Origin: Malania oleifera
Lineage: Eukaryota > Streptophyta > Magnoliopsida > Santalales > Ximeniaceae
Reading direction: 5' to 3'
DNA: 64,000 nucleotides
NCBI RefSeq assembly: GCF_029873635.1
Contig: NC_080420.1
Location: 54,769,457-54,833,456 of the forward strand
Below the pieces are notes generated by a model that was not told where the DNA came from, did not search any database, and saw nothing but the letters and a program-made list of their open reading frames with translations. Both the position numbers and the translations under genes were made by a program. Below, in pieces: positions 21,440 to 33,694 of the stretch (the first letter of the stretch is position 1; every line of letters begins with the position of its first letter).

Positions 21440-22483
21440 ATTGAAAGTCAAGGTGTAATCCTAAGAGGGGGCGAATTGGGTATTTTTAAAATTTAATGTG
21501 GAAGCTTAATCTATCTTAATTTGTTTTTCACAAGTGATCTAAATACATTAATAACCACAGAAATATTTTAAGCAAATAACTATACCAATATCAATATTCC
21601 TAAATATGAAAGAGCCTAAACTAAGATTCCAATATGTAATCAACTACACACTATTGACAATGCTCACAACAAAACAATCTTAATAAAAAATATGCTCAAC
21701 CACGAGATGATTTATGCTATAACTTAAGAAAGTAATAAATCGATCATGTTGATTAAGGTGTAATCCCAAGAGGGGGGATGAATTGGGTATTTTAAAATTC
21801 CTTGAACCTATTTACCACTTAATCCCTATTTGTATATTTACCTGCTGGGATTTATGACTAACTTAAATTGATTTTATCAATGAGTTTTTCTTACCCTATT
21901 AAGTGTGTGTAGAGCTATTCAACATACACATGCAATATGAATAATAAAGTGAAGTGCGGAAAGTAAAGAGTTAAGGGAAGAGAGAAGACAAACGCAATTT
22001 TACAACGTTCAGCCAACTCGTCCTACATCCTCGCCTTGAGTAACCCACTCAAGGATTTTACTAAAATCCTTGCTCTTTAAATTGAGACAAAGCTTCTCTT
22101 ACAATCCGCTACTTACAAAAGGTACAACTCCCTCCTACTCTGCTGCTTACAAAAGGTATAGCTCTCTCCTACCCCGCTGCTTACAAGAGGTACAACTTCC
22201 TCCTAATCTGCCGCTTACAAGAGATATAGCTCTCTCCTCACACCCGGTTCACAACTCGAACTGTGATTACAATGAATCTGTAAAACACTCAAAATTGCTT
22301 CCAACAAAAGCTAGTGAGTACAATTCAAATTTCTAATACATTAAAATATGATTAAACTTGAAGCTCAGAGTGTATGAAATGATACAATCATTTATGTATG
22401 ATATGTTTCAACACATAAATCCTTTTTTATCAAAACTCCCAAGTAATGATATATTTAAAACACTTTGGAGTATATTAGGGTTC

Positions 22484-24632
22484 TGAAAAGTAAGGTGTAA
22501 TCCCAAGAGCGGGGGTGAATTGGGTTTAAAAATTATCTTTTAAATCTTTTTAGGAATTCTTAACTTCTTGTTGATTTTTCAAACTTTTAGCAAAAGCTTA
22601 TTTTTTAATTCAATCCACAACCACACAATCATTCAATCATCCAAGTAATCAATCAACCAAATCAATCAACCACAATTTGAAAGCAAACAACCAAACCAAG
22701 ATTAAAATATACAGCACTTTGGTAATATAAGAACTTGAGATGGTTTGTTTGTTTATATAAGCCTTGTGGATATGAATTTGAACCAATCCTTGTAGTGAAT
22801 GTGAAATCGTTCCTTCACTGCAAACTTTAACTTAATTTTCAAGCAACTCATAATTTAAATAAACTCTTTAGTTAAATTGTCTTTGGGTGTTTAACCAAGT
22901 AACATACTCCCGTAAGGTTTCTGCAAAGAATGGTTTAACCAACGTACTCCCTTTCGGTTTCTACAATCCCAAATCAAAAATTAAACCTTAAGTTTATTTA
23001 ACTTCCAAATTACGTAGTATATATGATTAAAAATTAAATCATCCTTGCAATTTATATATATGCTGGAAATTAAAGAGAGAAAGGGAAAGAGAGAGTGAGA
23101 CCAGGATTTTTATGAGGTTCGGCTTACACCCAGCCTACGTCCTCGCCTTTGGAAAACCACCAAAGGATTCACTAAACCTGTTCCTTTACCAGGTAGAATA
23201 AATCTTTACACACTCCTTCAATAGGCTAAAGCCCGCCTCTCCAAACGATGTACCCTCGTTTGGTTACTCCTTCAATTAGGCTAGAGCCCGCCTCTCTAAG
23301 CAATATCCCCTTACTTAACCAACGATCCAAACAATCCTTGGAATCATCAATCTACAAGATACAAATCAAATATTTATGTACAAAGAATTGCTCACACAAA
23401 GAGCTGATTAGTTCAACAATTTAACACTATAATATACTTCAAAGTAAATAACAATATGAAATTTAACTTGAAGCTCAAGGGAGTATATTACTGATTAATT
23501 CTTTCAATGATTGAAAGATTTAGAATTTGTAGCAACAAGATTGGTGAGTGAGAATCAGCAAGACCTCAGCAAACTTCGTAGACAAGATGAGATTGAAAGA
23601 GCCTTTTAGTTTTGAGAGCAATTGAGAGAATTTTTGAATGTTGATTTGAATTCTTGGTTCTTGGTTAATTAATTCAATGATCTTTGAGGCTTATTTATAG
23701 ACTTGAAAAAGTATGTAATTTGATCCCCAAGTGACTTGGAGTATTCCCCAAGTTTTCAAAAAGTTTGAGCCCTAAGCAACCTCATTTAAAAAAATTGTCC
23801 GTTATGAAAATTCAAAATCTACTGCGTGACAGTTGACTATCCTTTTTTGGCAGTCAGCTATCTAGTTAAATTAAAGGGATAGCAAGGTGGTAGTCACCTA
23901 ACTGAACATGGATAGACGTCTCAAAGTGTACAGACAGGCGTCTATACGAACATGGACAGATGCCTGTCAAGCAATTAGCTTTGAGCACCCTTTAATTTTT
24001 TGGTCATAAATTTTTGTATATAACTCTAAATTTGACGATATTTGTGTCAAAATAAATCTAATAGAAAATACTAAAACTTTAATGTTGAACACATTTTAAA
24101 ATAAAGATTCTATGATAGAGAAAAATGTACATCAATGCTGATGTAGAAAAAATGACAGCAATTGAGAAATCCTCTTTTTGGTGTTTTTCATTCCAAAAAA
24201 GATTTTAACCATTTTGAAACAATTTTTGACCTTACAAAATTTTTTTCCAAGTATGTTAAAAGGTATCTAGGTCCAATAAATTAACCTAAGAGTTTCAAGC
24301 ATCCATATTGAAATTCTTTGAAATACTTACATAAAATTTCCTATAGACTCTTTCAAATTTTCAATTCTTGAATTCCTTGAGGTCTTTATGCCTGTTTCAT
24401 CTTTCTTTGAGCTTTCATCAAGTTCTCTTTAATCCTCATGCTCTCATGATTTCAAGATTTATCTTTAAATCCATTTTTGAATTCATGCTTTAAGCTTCAT
24501 ATTAATCATCCTTCTGAACACTTGACCTTGCATTCATCATTGAATCCTGAAATGACATTACTTAACCAAATATGTTAAGTTCTACTTGTTTGTTAGCATC
24601 AAAACACGATGATAAGTCTTGTAAGGTCAACA
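22484..24632 (-). repeat. Solo LTR c nested in LTR b
   Basis: 2149 bp, TGAAAAGTAAGGTGTAATCCC...AAGGTCAACA. The exact 5-bp duplication GGTTC flanks it at 22479-22483 and 24633-24637. It contains the lineage block TTTTTATGAGGTTCGGC near 23106 and TTATTTATAG at 23691-23700 (TATA on the minus strand). Confidence 0.87.
23820..23970 (-). promoter_or_regulatory. U3 dyad block of LTR c
   Basis: Words GACAGTTGACTATC, GGCAGTCAGCTATC, GACAGGCGTCTATAC and GACAGATGCCTGTC, about 120 bp upstream of the TATA box in the LTR's sense. Confidence 0.5.
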
Positions 24633-25559
24633 GGTTCTAGTTCACTTTATAAAGATGCACAAATATATCTGATGTGAACTTGTTAAAAGCTTTATCTTGA
24701 ATATTTTATCAATCTATATCAAAAAGCTTTCTTTCAAATATTTAATCATAGCCCGATCTTTGTAATATGCAAATATATATACGATATGTAATTCAAAGAT
24801 CAAAATACTAAACATAAGGTTTTCCAAACAAAATATCCCTCAATAAAATAAATATTTATGAATAGCAAGGATATATATTCAAGTATTTTAATATATCTAA
24901 AATATGAATCCTTTAACTGAATACACACTTAAATCAAATTATTCAATCAATGACAAAACCTTAATCAAGTTGTGAGATTATCCAAATAATCTATGTGAAA
25001 ATATACTCGCTATCAATCACTTGACTTATTTCAACAATAGATTTGGAATGAGAAGTTCTTTGAAAAATAGATATATTCTTGAATCAAACACTATTCAACC
25101 AATAGCTAAAACCTTTCTCAAGTAATGATCTTGTTAAAAAAATAATATTTATATGTATATGCACACTCAAGATCAATCACTCTAATGATATTTAATAACA
25201 AGTGATGAGATGAAAAACTTTTGAAAATATTAACTTGAATTACCAAACCTCAATGCAAAGTTGCAATCAAGATGTATAAAAGAGATCCCTTTTTGATTTT
25301 CTGAGTTGATTTGCCCAAGGAAGATGAATATAGGTTGGAGTGCAAGCAATCGTATAACTTTACGCTCAGATTTCTCAATTCTCTTTCAAAACAAAGTTCT
25401 CTTCTCTTCTCTTTTTTCTTAGCTTGTCTTGGTTTACGTACTAACTTTTAGATATTCAATATATATAGTGTCTTACCCTTAGAATTTATCTTAACCGTTG
25501 GATTATAAGATAGCTCGCATGTTTGCTCAATAAAAATTACATTTTTAATCTTTCCCATA

Positions 25560-25820
25560 AGTTCAGACGACTGAGGTCAAGGGCCCAGACGACTGAAGTC
25601 CTTTTTATCCTTCGAAAAAATAACCTGGACACAGACGACCGAGGTCAAGGGTCAGATGACCGAAGTGTCGAGTTCAGACGACCAAAGTCAAAGTTCAGTC
25701 ATCTAAGGTGCTTCTGCCAATTTATGTTATTCACCAATAAATCTTCAGACGATTGAGCTTATTCTTCAGACATATGAGGTAATTCTTCAGTCAACCAAAC
25801 TTAAAGGTCAGTCATCTGAA
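25560..25820 (-). promoter_or_regulatory. U3 dyad block of LTR b
   Basis: At least eight variants of CAGACGACTGAGGTC (for example 25564, 25592, 25632, 25676 and 25745), about 100 bp upstream of the TATA box in the LTR's sense. The words differ from those in the other LTRs at the same place. Confidence 0.55.
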
Positions 25821-26939
25821 GTTCCCAATTTCTACATATTTTCTTTCCAGTTCAAAAATTTGTTTTGCTTCCTTTCTTGGCTCTTTTATAAAAACATTTT
25901 CCAGGGTTCTGACATTATTTCTGAGTCCATGAATGTCCCCTAATGTTGTTCATGAAATGCATTTCTCCTAAAGACATTCTAAGGTATATGTTGAGCCTCA
26001 AATTAAATCATACAATAATATAAATACATGAGTTCCAAGTACCCATTCCCATGACGTTCTTGAACTTTGCCTGCATCTTGATTCTCATACTCTTTGAGTT
26101 CCATGAATCTTGCCAAGATATGTCAACTTTACTTTATGGCTTCCATGACTCATTGTCCTTTCGTGCATGCTTAATATAGTTCCTGTTCACAAACTCAATG
26201 CACATATCAAATACTAAGTGATTTGTCATTATCAAAACAGGATTGGACTCGTAGAGTCAACAGATCACAATGAAATTTCCCAGCAGCCAAAATCAATATC
26301 AAATAACTTAGTAGTATGAATGAGATAAGATTTCAATAATTTATCTAACAAAGCAATGAAAACATTTACTACATTCACAAACCAAAGTAAATATGCTTGG
26401 AAAATAAAGGAGATATAGGAGAGAGTGACACCCAATTTTTTACAAGGTTCGGCAATCGTGCCTATACCCTTGCCTCAAGCAACCAGCTATGGGGATTCAC
26501 TAATCCCTCCTTTAGTAGGTGGAGAAACCTCTCAAGAAAAAACAATCCTTCTGCTTGTCAACAACTTAATCATTGAGTTGTTAGTTTTTAACAAACAAAT
26601 AAAAATAGATTTTTACAAAGTTAACTCTCCAACCAAAGTGGATTCATACACAATAAGCACTACAATACTCTCAGAAGATATTTTATAAGAAGCTCAAAGA
26701 TATTGGCTAAATTTTTTGGGTTTTGAAAGCTTTGAACTTGAAAGAACAACTCAGAAAAATAGTTTTAGCAAGAATGGCGCAAAAGATGATTTTTTTAATA
26801 AAAATCGATATGTTCTAGCTAGTTGCCCTAACACGATTAGGGTTGGCTATATATAGGTAAGTTTAAATAGTAGCCGTTTGTGCGTGTTTTGGTAACATTA
26901 TATTTGCAAATTGAAAAGATTTCTGGCCATTTGCAAAAC

Positions 26940-27130
26940 TTATCGCAGAGCTTTGGTCAATTGAACTTTAAGTTTGGTCACCCGAACTAACACTCTTTGG
27001 AATTTTAACAATGGCAGTAGCCATTCGGTCAACTGATCATGTGGTTCGGTCGCCTAAACTCTCTGATGCAATACCAATTTGTTCAGACACTTGCATTTGG
27101 TTGACTGAGCATTAGACTCAAGCGCCCGAA
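26940..27130 (-). promoter_or_regulatory. U3 dyad block of LTR a
   Basis: Words TTGGTCAATTGAAC, TTTGGTCACCCGAAC, TTCGGTCAACTGA, GTTCGGTCGCCTAAAC and AAGCGCCCGAAC, about 90 bp upstream of the TATA box in the LTR's sense. Confidence 0.5.
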
Positions 27131-27260
27131 CATCCTAAAATTCAATTTTCTTTTATATTTTGATTCCAAAAATGATTTTTAACCTTTTGAAATAACATTT
27201 GTACTTTGTAAAAATATTTTCAAAGAATTAAAAGGTATCTAGGTTGTTAACCATCCCATT

Positions 27261-29309
27261 TGAGAGTATATAGAGTCAGAGGGGGGGTGAATGGACTTTT
27301 TCGTGTATATAAAATTTCTCTACAAAATAAAATCTCTTGGAAGATACAAGCAATTATATCATAATATATGAAATTTAAACCATGCACAAGACAAGTAATA
27401 AAGAGTATAGGGAGAGAAAATCAACACCAGTATTTTTACGTAGCTCGGCACTAAGCCTACGTCCACGCCTTAGTACCAAGTTAAGGATTCCACAATCCAC
27501 TAAAATACTTCTTCACCAGCTGAGCAAACATTACAACTCGGATACCAAACCCTACACTCGGGAACAAATCCCTACCGCGCTGCTCACCACTTGCCTTAGG
27601 TTCACCAAGAACCTTCACCAAGCGGTTCACAAAGAACCTTTACAACCAAGAAGATGATTTTAAAGAGATGCTCCTTTAATTTGAGCTAATAACAAATACA
27701 AACCAAACCTTACACAACTCTCTCAAGCATTGAATCAAACAAGATAAATGAGAAAAAGAGAACTTAAGCACTTGTGAATGAATTAACAAAGATTCAAAGT
27801 GCCTAGATTTTGTATTCAAGGATACTTTTCACTATAAGCTTGTAATAATAATCAAAACCGTACTAAACAAATCTATGAACTTGTATTTATAGCCAAAAAC
27901 CCTTACTAGCCGTTGGGAGCAATTCCCAAACAAAACTAGCTATTTTCTAACTGTTATGGAGCTGGGCATGAGACCCCTGGTCGACCATTCCCTTGTACTG
28001 GTCGACCAGTCACCTGGTCTGCTAGAAGAAATTAGCTACTGGAATTGTTGGTCAACCATTCCTCTGCTCTGGTCAACCATTCCCCTACTATGGTCGACCA
28101 GTGCCTTGAATCATAAAAAGTCACCAACATAAAAGCTGTGATATTTTTTATTTGCTTTCCAAGGACACCAAAATCTTGTTTTTTTGGATTCTTCTAGTAA
28201 AGGTTATGCCCCAAATACCGAAGGGTGTTTAGGAAAGGCGATCGGTGCATAATTGAGGTTTTAAACCCAACCAAAAAGCATTTTAATCACTTAAAACATT
28301 CTTATACAAAAGTATATGAAATATATTAAGTCTAATAAAGTTTAATACTTGTCCAAATGAGTTTCTCCTTGAATATAAGATATCATGTTAATAAAAACGC
28401 ATTTGAAAAACCGTTTTGATATCTTATATGCTTAGTATGTCCTTTATGAAAATATACTTGACTTTCTTGAGTACTTAGGACATAAAACTCTTTTTGACAT
28501 AATCGGGACTAAGTATAAAAATGTTCTTAAAACTAGAATATTAAAAAATTGTACCTTTGAAAACATATTTTGAGTTCAGGAATCTTTTGACAAACTCTTT
28601 GATTTTAACTTTGAAAACTATTAAAGTTAAGTTTGTGACTTTAGGTGAAGTCCTATTTACTCATGTGTCCTAGTATACATATGCAATTGCTCAACTCTTT
28701 CTCAGAAATCATGCAATAAAAAAAGTGCAAGAGTTACAATATAAACTAACTCAAACAAACACCCTATTACAGATAATACAACACTAAACTTCCTTTGCTG
28801 TGCTTGGGTTCATCTGAGTACGTGACCTTTTGATCTTTCCTACTTCGATTGTTAACTCGATCTGATCTTTGCCTTTTGACCAATACTTCAAGTATTCGTC
28901 CCTTGAACCAGCATTAAACATAATCTGCAAAGATGGAATGCACTAGGAACACCAAGTAGGTTAATATCATCAAAACACATAAACCATGATAGTGTAGCCA
29001 ACTAGGCTTACATAGGTCCATGTAATTAACCTAAGAGCTTCATAATAAAAACCAATTGAGAAGTACTTACTTGAAACTTACTTTTCAATACATATGACAA
29101 GCTATCTAGGTCTTCATGTCCTTAAGCTTGGTCTTCATCCAAGCTTTCCTTCAACATCCATCTTTCATTTACTTGAATGCTTCATGGCTTTCCATAATTC
29201 ATCTTTCATTGTGCTTTTACATAGTAATACCTATAAATACACTTGATAGCACAATTAGATGTCTTGGTATGTTATTATCAAAATAAGATTAAGCCTTGTC
29301 AGGTCAACA
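27261..29309 (-). repeat. SIRE-lineage LTR d
   Basis: Starts TGAGAGTATATAGAGTCAGAGGGGGGGTGAATGG and ends AAGCCTTGTCAGGTCAACA. It has the block TTTTTACGTAGCTCGGC near 27433, a TATA box (TATTTATAG, 27884-27892) and a dyad block. Unlike b, c and e, its flanks do not match (CCATT left, TATAG right), so it is not a simple solo LTR at an undisturbed site. Confidence 0.7.
27975..28110 (-). promoter_or_regulatory. U3 dyad block of LTR d
   Basis: Repeated TGGTCGACCA-type words: CTGGTCGACCATTCCC, CTGGTCGACCAGTCACC, TTGGTCAACCATTCC, CTGGTCAACCATTCCCC and ATGGTCGACCAGTG. Confidence 0.55.
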
Positions 29310-29747
29310 TATAGTTATGTAAAGGGAAAGTATTAGCACCCCTTATACACCATGGTGCCAAATGAGTCATATGTAATCACCAACACATCAATTGTCCTTA
29401 TTTTTTTTATTACTTTTTATTTTAGTATTGCTCCACCTTATATTTCCATGATATTTTGATTTAGAATGTAAAGCTTCCCCCACCTCAAGAAAACTTATAA
29501 AGGGTGCTATTGCACCCCCTATGATATTTATCTTCAAATTATTTACATTAGGGTTTCTTAAAGTTGAGTATAAATTCAACTTATAAAAGAACACACTCAC
29601 AAAGGAAATAAAATATGTAAAGCATCAAACATAACATTCAAAATAGATTTCTACGCAATAATGTTTCACAAGGTAAGTCAAATATTACTCTTAGACTAAA
29701 GAAAACAAGTCAAATATTTCCAAAATGAAGGAAACTATATAGCAAAA
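29310..29747. other. Unassigned stretch between LTRs d and e
   Basis: Starts TATAGTTATGTAAAGGGAAAGTATTAGCACCCC, a phrase reminiscent of Tat/Ogre-type gypsy untranslated regions, but too short to assign. The remainder is AT-rich. LTR e inserted into it; the same sequence continues at 32002. Confidence 0.3.
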
Positions 29748-30980
29748 TGAAATTAGGATAGCTTCCCAAGAGGGGGGTGAATTGGGAATTCAAAAACTTT
29801 CTTTTTAATTCCTTTTAAGAATACTTAACTTCTTTTATTGTTTATCTAATTCTTTTACTTGTTTGTTTAATTTGTCAAACAATAACTTGGTTTCTTTTAT
29901 AGAATCAACAACACAAGCACTTAGACAACTAAATCACCAATCAACCTTTCAATTAACCACACTATCCAAACTAACCAAACACAATTTGAAGGCAAACAAC
30001 CAAACCAAAATTAAGATATACAGTAATAAGAAATTAGGATGGTTATTTGTTTATGTATGCCTTATAAATATAAATCAAGCCTTATAGTTGAATGATATGC
30101 TTGTTAAAATAAATTTGCTTCTTTTATATGATTTACAACCACACATCCACACTCTTCCCAAAATTCAGAATTCAAATAAACTCTTAGTTAATTTTCTTTA
30201 GGTGTTTTAACCAAGTAACGTATTCCCGTATGGTTTCCGCAAAGTATGGTTTAACCAACATACTCCCTTTCGGTTTCCGCAACCCAAATCAAAATTAAAC
30301 TTTAAGTTTGTTTGATTTCCAAATAAACGTAGTGTATATGATTTCAAATTTAAACCATCCACGCAATATAAATATGCTGAAAATAAAGAGTAAGGGAAAG
30401 AGAGAGTGAGACACAGGATTTTACGAGGTTCGGCTTCAACACAGCCTACGTCCTCGCCTTTGGCAAAACCACCAAAGGATTCACTAAACCTGTTCCTTTA
30501 CCGGGTGGAACAATACCTTTATACACTCCTTCAGAAGGCTAGAGCAGCACCTCTCTAAGCGATAATCCCTCGCCTAGCCAACGATCCAGCAAACCTGGAA
30601 TCGTCACAATCTACAAGAATATAATATAAATTCTGCGTACAAAAAATACTCCCAAAATTTAGAGCAGGTTGTACAAATTGAAATGTAAATTGTACTTCAA
30701 AAAACCAAAGCAAAATAGAATATATGAAGCTCTAAAGTTTTTAGAAGTCACCAATGGTTCGTTTAAAATAGAAATGGAATTGCAACCCGGAACCGGACTT
30801 TGATATTTTCAATCTACCAGAATTGTAGAATTCTTCTCCAGCAAAAGATGTGAGCAAAGAAGAACTTCAGAAGAATTTCAGCACAAAATGAATTTCAAAT
30901 TTTGTCTGATTTCTCTCTGTTCTTGTGTTTTCAAGTCTTGTGTTTTTTCATTACCCAAAGAGGTATTTATAGGCAACTTA

Positions 30981-31384
30981 AAAGATCAACTTCCACATCA
31001 AATTAGGTAAACTTTGAAAAAACATTTAATTTGTTGACTAAATTTTGAATTTCAAAATTTTGAAAGATCAACATTCACATCAAATTTGGTAAACTTTGAA
31101 AAAACATTAAAATTGTTGACTAAATTTTGAAATTCAAAATTTTGAAAGATATTGTCCATATCAAATTAGGTAAACTTTGAAAAAACATTAAATTGTTGAT
31201 TAAATTTTGAAATTCAAAATTTTGAAAGATGTTGTCCATATCAAATTAGGTAAACTTTGAAAAAACATTAAATTGTTGATTAAATTTTGAAATTCAAAAT
31301 TTTGAAAGATGTTGTCTATATCAAATTAGGTAAACTTTGAAAAAACATTAAATTGTTGATTAAATTTTGAAATTCAAAATTTTA
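30981..31384 (-). repeat. Five-copy 80-82-bp tandem array in LTR e
   Basis: Units start at about 30981, 31063, 31145, 31225 and 31305. Each contains AAATTAGGTAAACTTTGAAA and ATTTTGAAATTCAAAATTTTG. The last three are nearly identical, so the array expanded recently. It lies between the TATA box and the dyad block. Confidence 0.9.
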
Positions 31385-31421
31385 ACAAGAAGCTTCCCTT
31401 TGAGATCTAAAATTTGCTCCA

Positions 31422-31552
31422 CGTGGCAGTCATCTGCCATGACATGGCAGTCATCTGTCATAATTAAAATTTAAACCCAGAATACTTTTATTAAACCCTT
31501 TAACTTGCCAGTCATCTGTCCATAGATAGACAGTCATCTGTCAGGTGCACTG
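31422..31552 (-). promoter_or_regulatory. U3 dyad block of LTR e
   Basis: Words TGGCAGTCATCTGCCA, ATGGCAGTCATCTGTCA, GCCAGTCATCTGTCC and AGACAGTCATCTGTCA. The 80-bp array pushes this block about 450 bp from the TATA box, against about 90-125 bp in the other LTRs. Confidence 0.55.
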
Positions 31553-32001
31553 CTTATCAGAAACTCACTTTTTATTTTGAACATTTTCCTTCCGTTAAGG
31601 CCTTTGTTACTTTAATTTCAAAAACATGTTTTAAGCTCTTTAAAACAAAGTGTTTCTTAGTTTCTTTTGATTTTATAAGAGCTTCATATATCTAAATGAC
31701 ATTTGGTTTTGAAGTACTTACAACAGTTCTTCTAATTATGGTCTTCTTAAATCCTTCAGCCTCCTTCAATCTTTTGAGGTTTACTTTTGACTTTGGGTTT
31801 GCTTGCCCTTAAGCTTCTTGATTTGTTATTCATTGCCTTCAATATTCTGAGGTGCTTTCACTAGATTAACATTGAGCTTCAACTTATTAACCTTGAGAGT
31901 TCTTTTACCTAAAACACATCACTTAACATCATATGTTAAAGCATCCTTCATTTTGTTATCATCAAAATAGGATTGAAAACTCCAGTTAAGTCAACACAAA
32001 A

Positions 32002-32281
32002 TTATTAAAAAAAGCAACTTTCCTAAATAAGAGGACTCTAATTTTCAGAACTAAGAAACAAAATAAAACCTAAAATTTTATGTACAAAGAAATTGATTTT
32101 TCTCTATTTTCTTCCTTTTTTTTGAAAATTTTGCCAAGATTAGAAACCTTAATCTAAGTAAAGAAGGCCTTAAGACTAAAAAAAAAAACTAGAAAAATAA
32201 CCTATAAATTTTAAACGATTTCCCACAATTTTATGATTTTTTTTTTGTATTTTTAAATTAATAAATGTAATTAAGAGGAAA

Positions 32282-32347
<66 letters not shown>

Positions 32348-33012
32348 GATATAATAATAAATATAAGTGCAACTCATAGTCCATATAAAGATTATATATT
32401 TTATTATACCTTTTTATTTTTGTAGAATTTTTGTTAATTTAACCAATTTAAAACCACATAAACAACAACAATACAAACATTAATAAAGAGGAAAAAAAAA
32501 TAAATTGCTAATATGTATGTACATAATAAGCCACATGTAGAAATGCACAAGCTGCCATGCAAGTTGTCTTCCTCAACTTGCATAGTTCTACAATGTTATG
32601 CTAGAATAATGCCCTCCTCCTCCTCCTCCTCCTCCTCCTTCATCTTCTTCTTTGATGTATCATATCACTAGCCCTGCAAATGAAGCTCCCTCGCTTTTTC
32701 TCACTTTTTCTTTCTTGCCCAAACAATAACATCAAGGGAACCTCTCATGACAAAAAAATAAAAAAAAGAGTTCATTTAAGCATAAAAAAGTTCTTAATTT
32801 TAACTAGAAAACACTTGTTAGATTTCGATAATTTTATTGAAATTTCTTATTTGAATTTGGATAACTTTTTACCACTTAATATTTTCAATAATATATCATA
32901 TTACTAATTTAATTAAATGACACGTGAATTGTTATACATCTATATTACTTATTTAGTTAGATGACACATGAATTGTTGTATAGCCCCGTCCTCCTCCTCC
33001 ACTTCAGCTTTT
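32002..33012. other. AT-rich DNA with simple repeats, no gene recognised
   Basis: Contains a (TAA)n run at 32291-32346 and a (CCT)n run at about 32612-32638. No protein-like frame or transposon ends seen. Confidence 0.5.
32291..32346. repeat. (TAA)n microsatellite
   Basis: About 18 uninterrupted trinucleotide units. Confidence 0.95.
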
Positions 33013-33383
33013 GCATTGGATCATGAATGCTTTCATCTCTCTATTTGTATTGGATCATGAATGCTTCTGAAAAAATAAACTTACTCTATTTTTAGTGGGA
33101 TCCACTTTTCATGGAATTGTTGGAGGCCATTTTTTACTTCTATGTCCTCAGTAGATAATTTATTTAGTAAAAGAAATAAATATTTATAAGAAGTTAAAAT
33201 GAGGTTTAGAAAGATGACACTAAAGGGGGAATCCCCTTTATAGCGGTATAGAAGATGTCATAAGTAAACTATCATTAATGAAATATCTTGATTAAATTAT
33301 AATCCATTATATTTTTAGCCAAATTTCTAATTATAGGTTAATATCATGATTATTTGAAGGAGCATCAAAAACTGAATTTCCCT
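33013..33383 (+). repeat. Copy 1 of a 0.37-kb direct repeat
   Basis: Begins near TTGGATCATGAATGCTTTC and runs through GTGGGATCCACTTTTCATGG to GAAGGAGCATCAAAAAC. Copy 2 at 33985-34367 has small insertions but is otherwise closely similar. No coding potential. Confidence 0.85.
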
Positions 33384-33694
33384 AAGAACTCTCAATCGCT
33401 AAATTTTCCTAGAGATCTTGACAGAAATTTTGGTGGTGATGTGCCGGAGTTGCAGAGAGAGGAACAGTGCTGAGGCTACTTATGTAATATCAGGACGGGA
33501 TGATGACAGGGCTATTTCATTTGTGCGTGGACAACTTGGCGAGGACGAGAGAGGGTCGGTGATCCAGAGTTGCAGAGAGAGGGATGGTGTCGGGGCTGCT
33601 TCAGCTATGCATGGACGACATGGTGAGGGCGAAGGAGACGATGAGGATGGGGAATATGATTGCAAAACTCAATGTTTAAATTACTTTGATACCA

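Larger units (their letters stand above)
21747..26262 (-). repeat. Solo LTR b of the SIRE lineage, itself interrupted
   Basis: Starts TGTTGATTAAGGTGTAATCCCAAGAGG and ends ACTCGTAGAGTCAACA, with an exact 5-bp duplication GATCA on both sides (21742-21746 and 26263-26267). No internal retrotransposon sequence remains, which is the product of LTR-LTR recombination. LTR c lies inside. Net length without c is about 2.36 kb. TATA box near 25461-25470. Confidence 0.85.
15474..27260 (-). mobile_element. SIRE-type Ty1/copia retrotransposon, 3' LTR missing, 5' LTR broken by nested LTRs
   Basis: Internal order on the minus strand: 5' LTR (from 21442 rightwards), primer-binding site, gag, protease, integrase, RT, RNase H, then an env-like third ORF. 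The RNase H (MALSTAEAEYIATGSCCAQV, SRTKHIDIRHHFLRNHVQ) and RT (MQDEFEMSMMGELTFF) are of the SIRE/Maximus lineage. No 3' LTR is found; the element meets the PUX2-like gene flank near 15474, so its 3' end was lost. A solo LTR (21747-26262) sits in its 5' LTR. Many stops show it is dead. Confidence 0.8.
21442..27260 (-). repeat. 5' LTR of the SIRE-type element (LTR a), interrupted
   Basis: Begins TGAAAGTCAAGGTGTAATCCTAAGAGGGGGCGAATTGGG and is interrupted after 21746 by LTR b. It resumes at 26263, including the lineage block TTTTTACAAGGTTCGGC near 26436, TATATATAGG (26848-26856, TATA box on the minus strand) and a dyad block at 26940-27130. It stops at 27260, where LTR d begins, without reaching the GTCAACA end. 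About 1.3 kb of an expected 2.1-2.4 kb remains. Confidence 0.7.
29748..31996 (-). repeat. Solo LTR e of the SIRE lineage
   Basis: 2249 bp, TGAAATTAGGATAGCTTCCCAAGAGG...TTAAGTCAACA. Exact target duplication CAAAA at 29743-29747 and 31997-32001. It contains TTTTACGAGGTTCGGC near 30419 and a TATA box (TATTTATAGG, 30963-30972) on the minus strand. Confidence 0.88.

Noticed and set aside
30981-31384. Regularly spaced repeats resembling a CRISPR array
   Set aside because: Units are contiguous 80-bp tandem repeats without unique spacers, inside a plant LTR.
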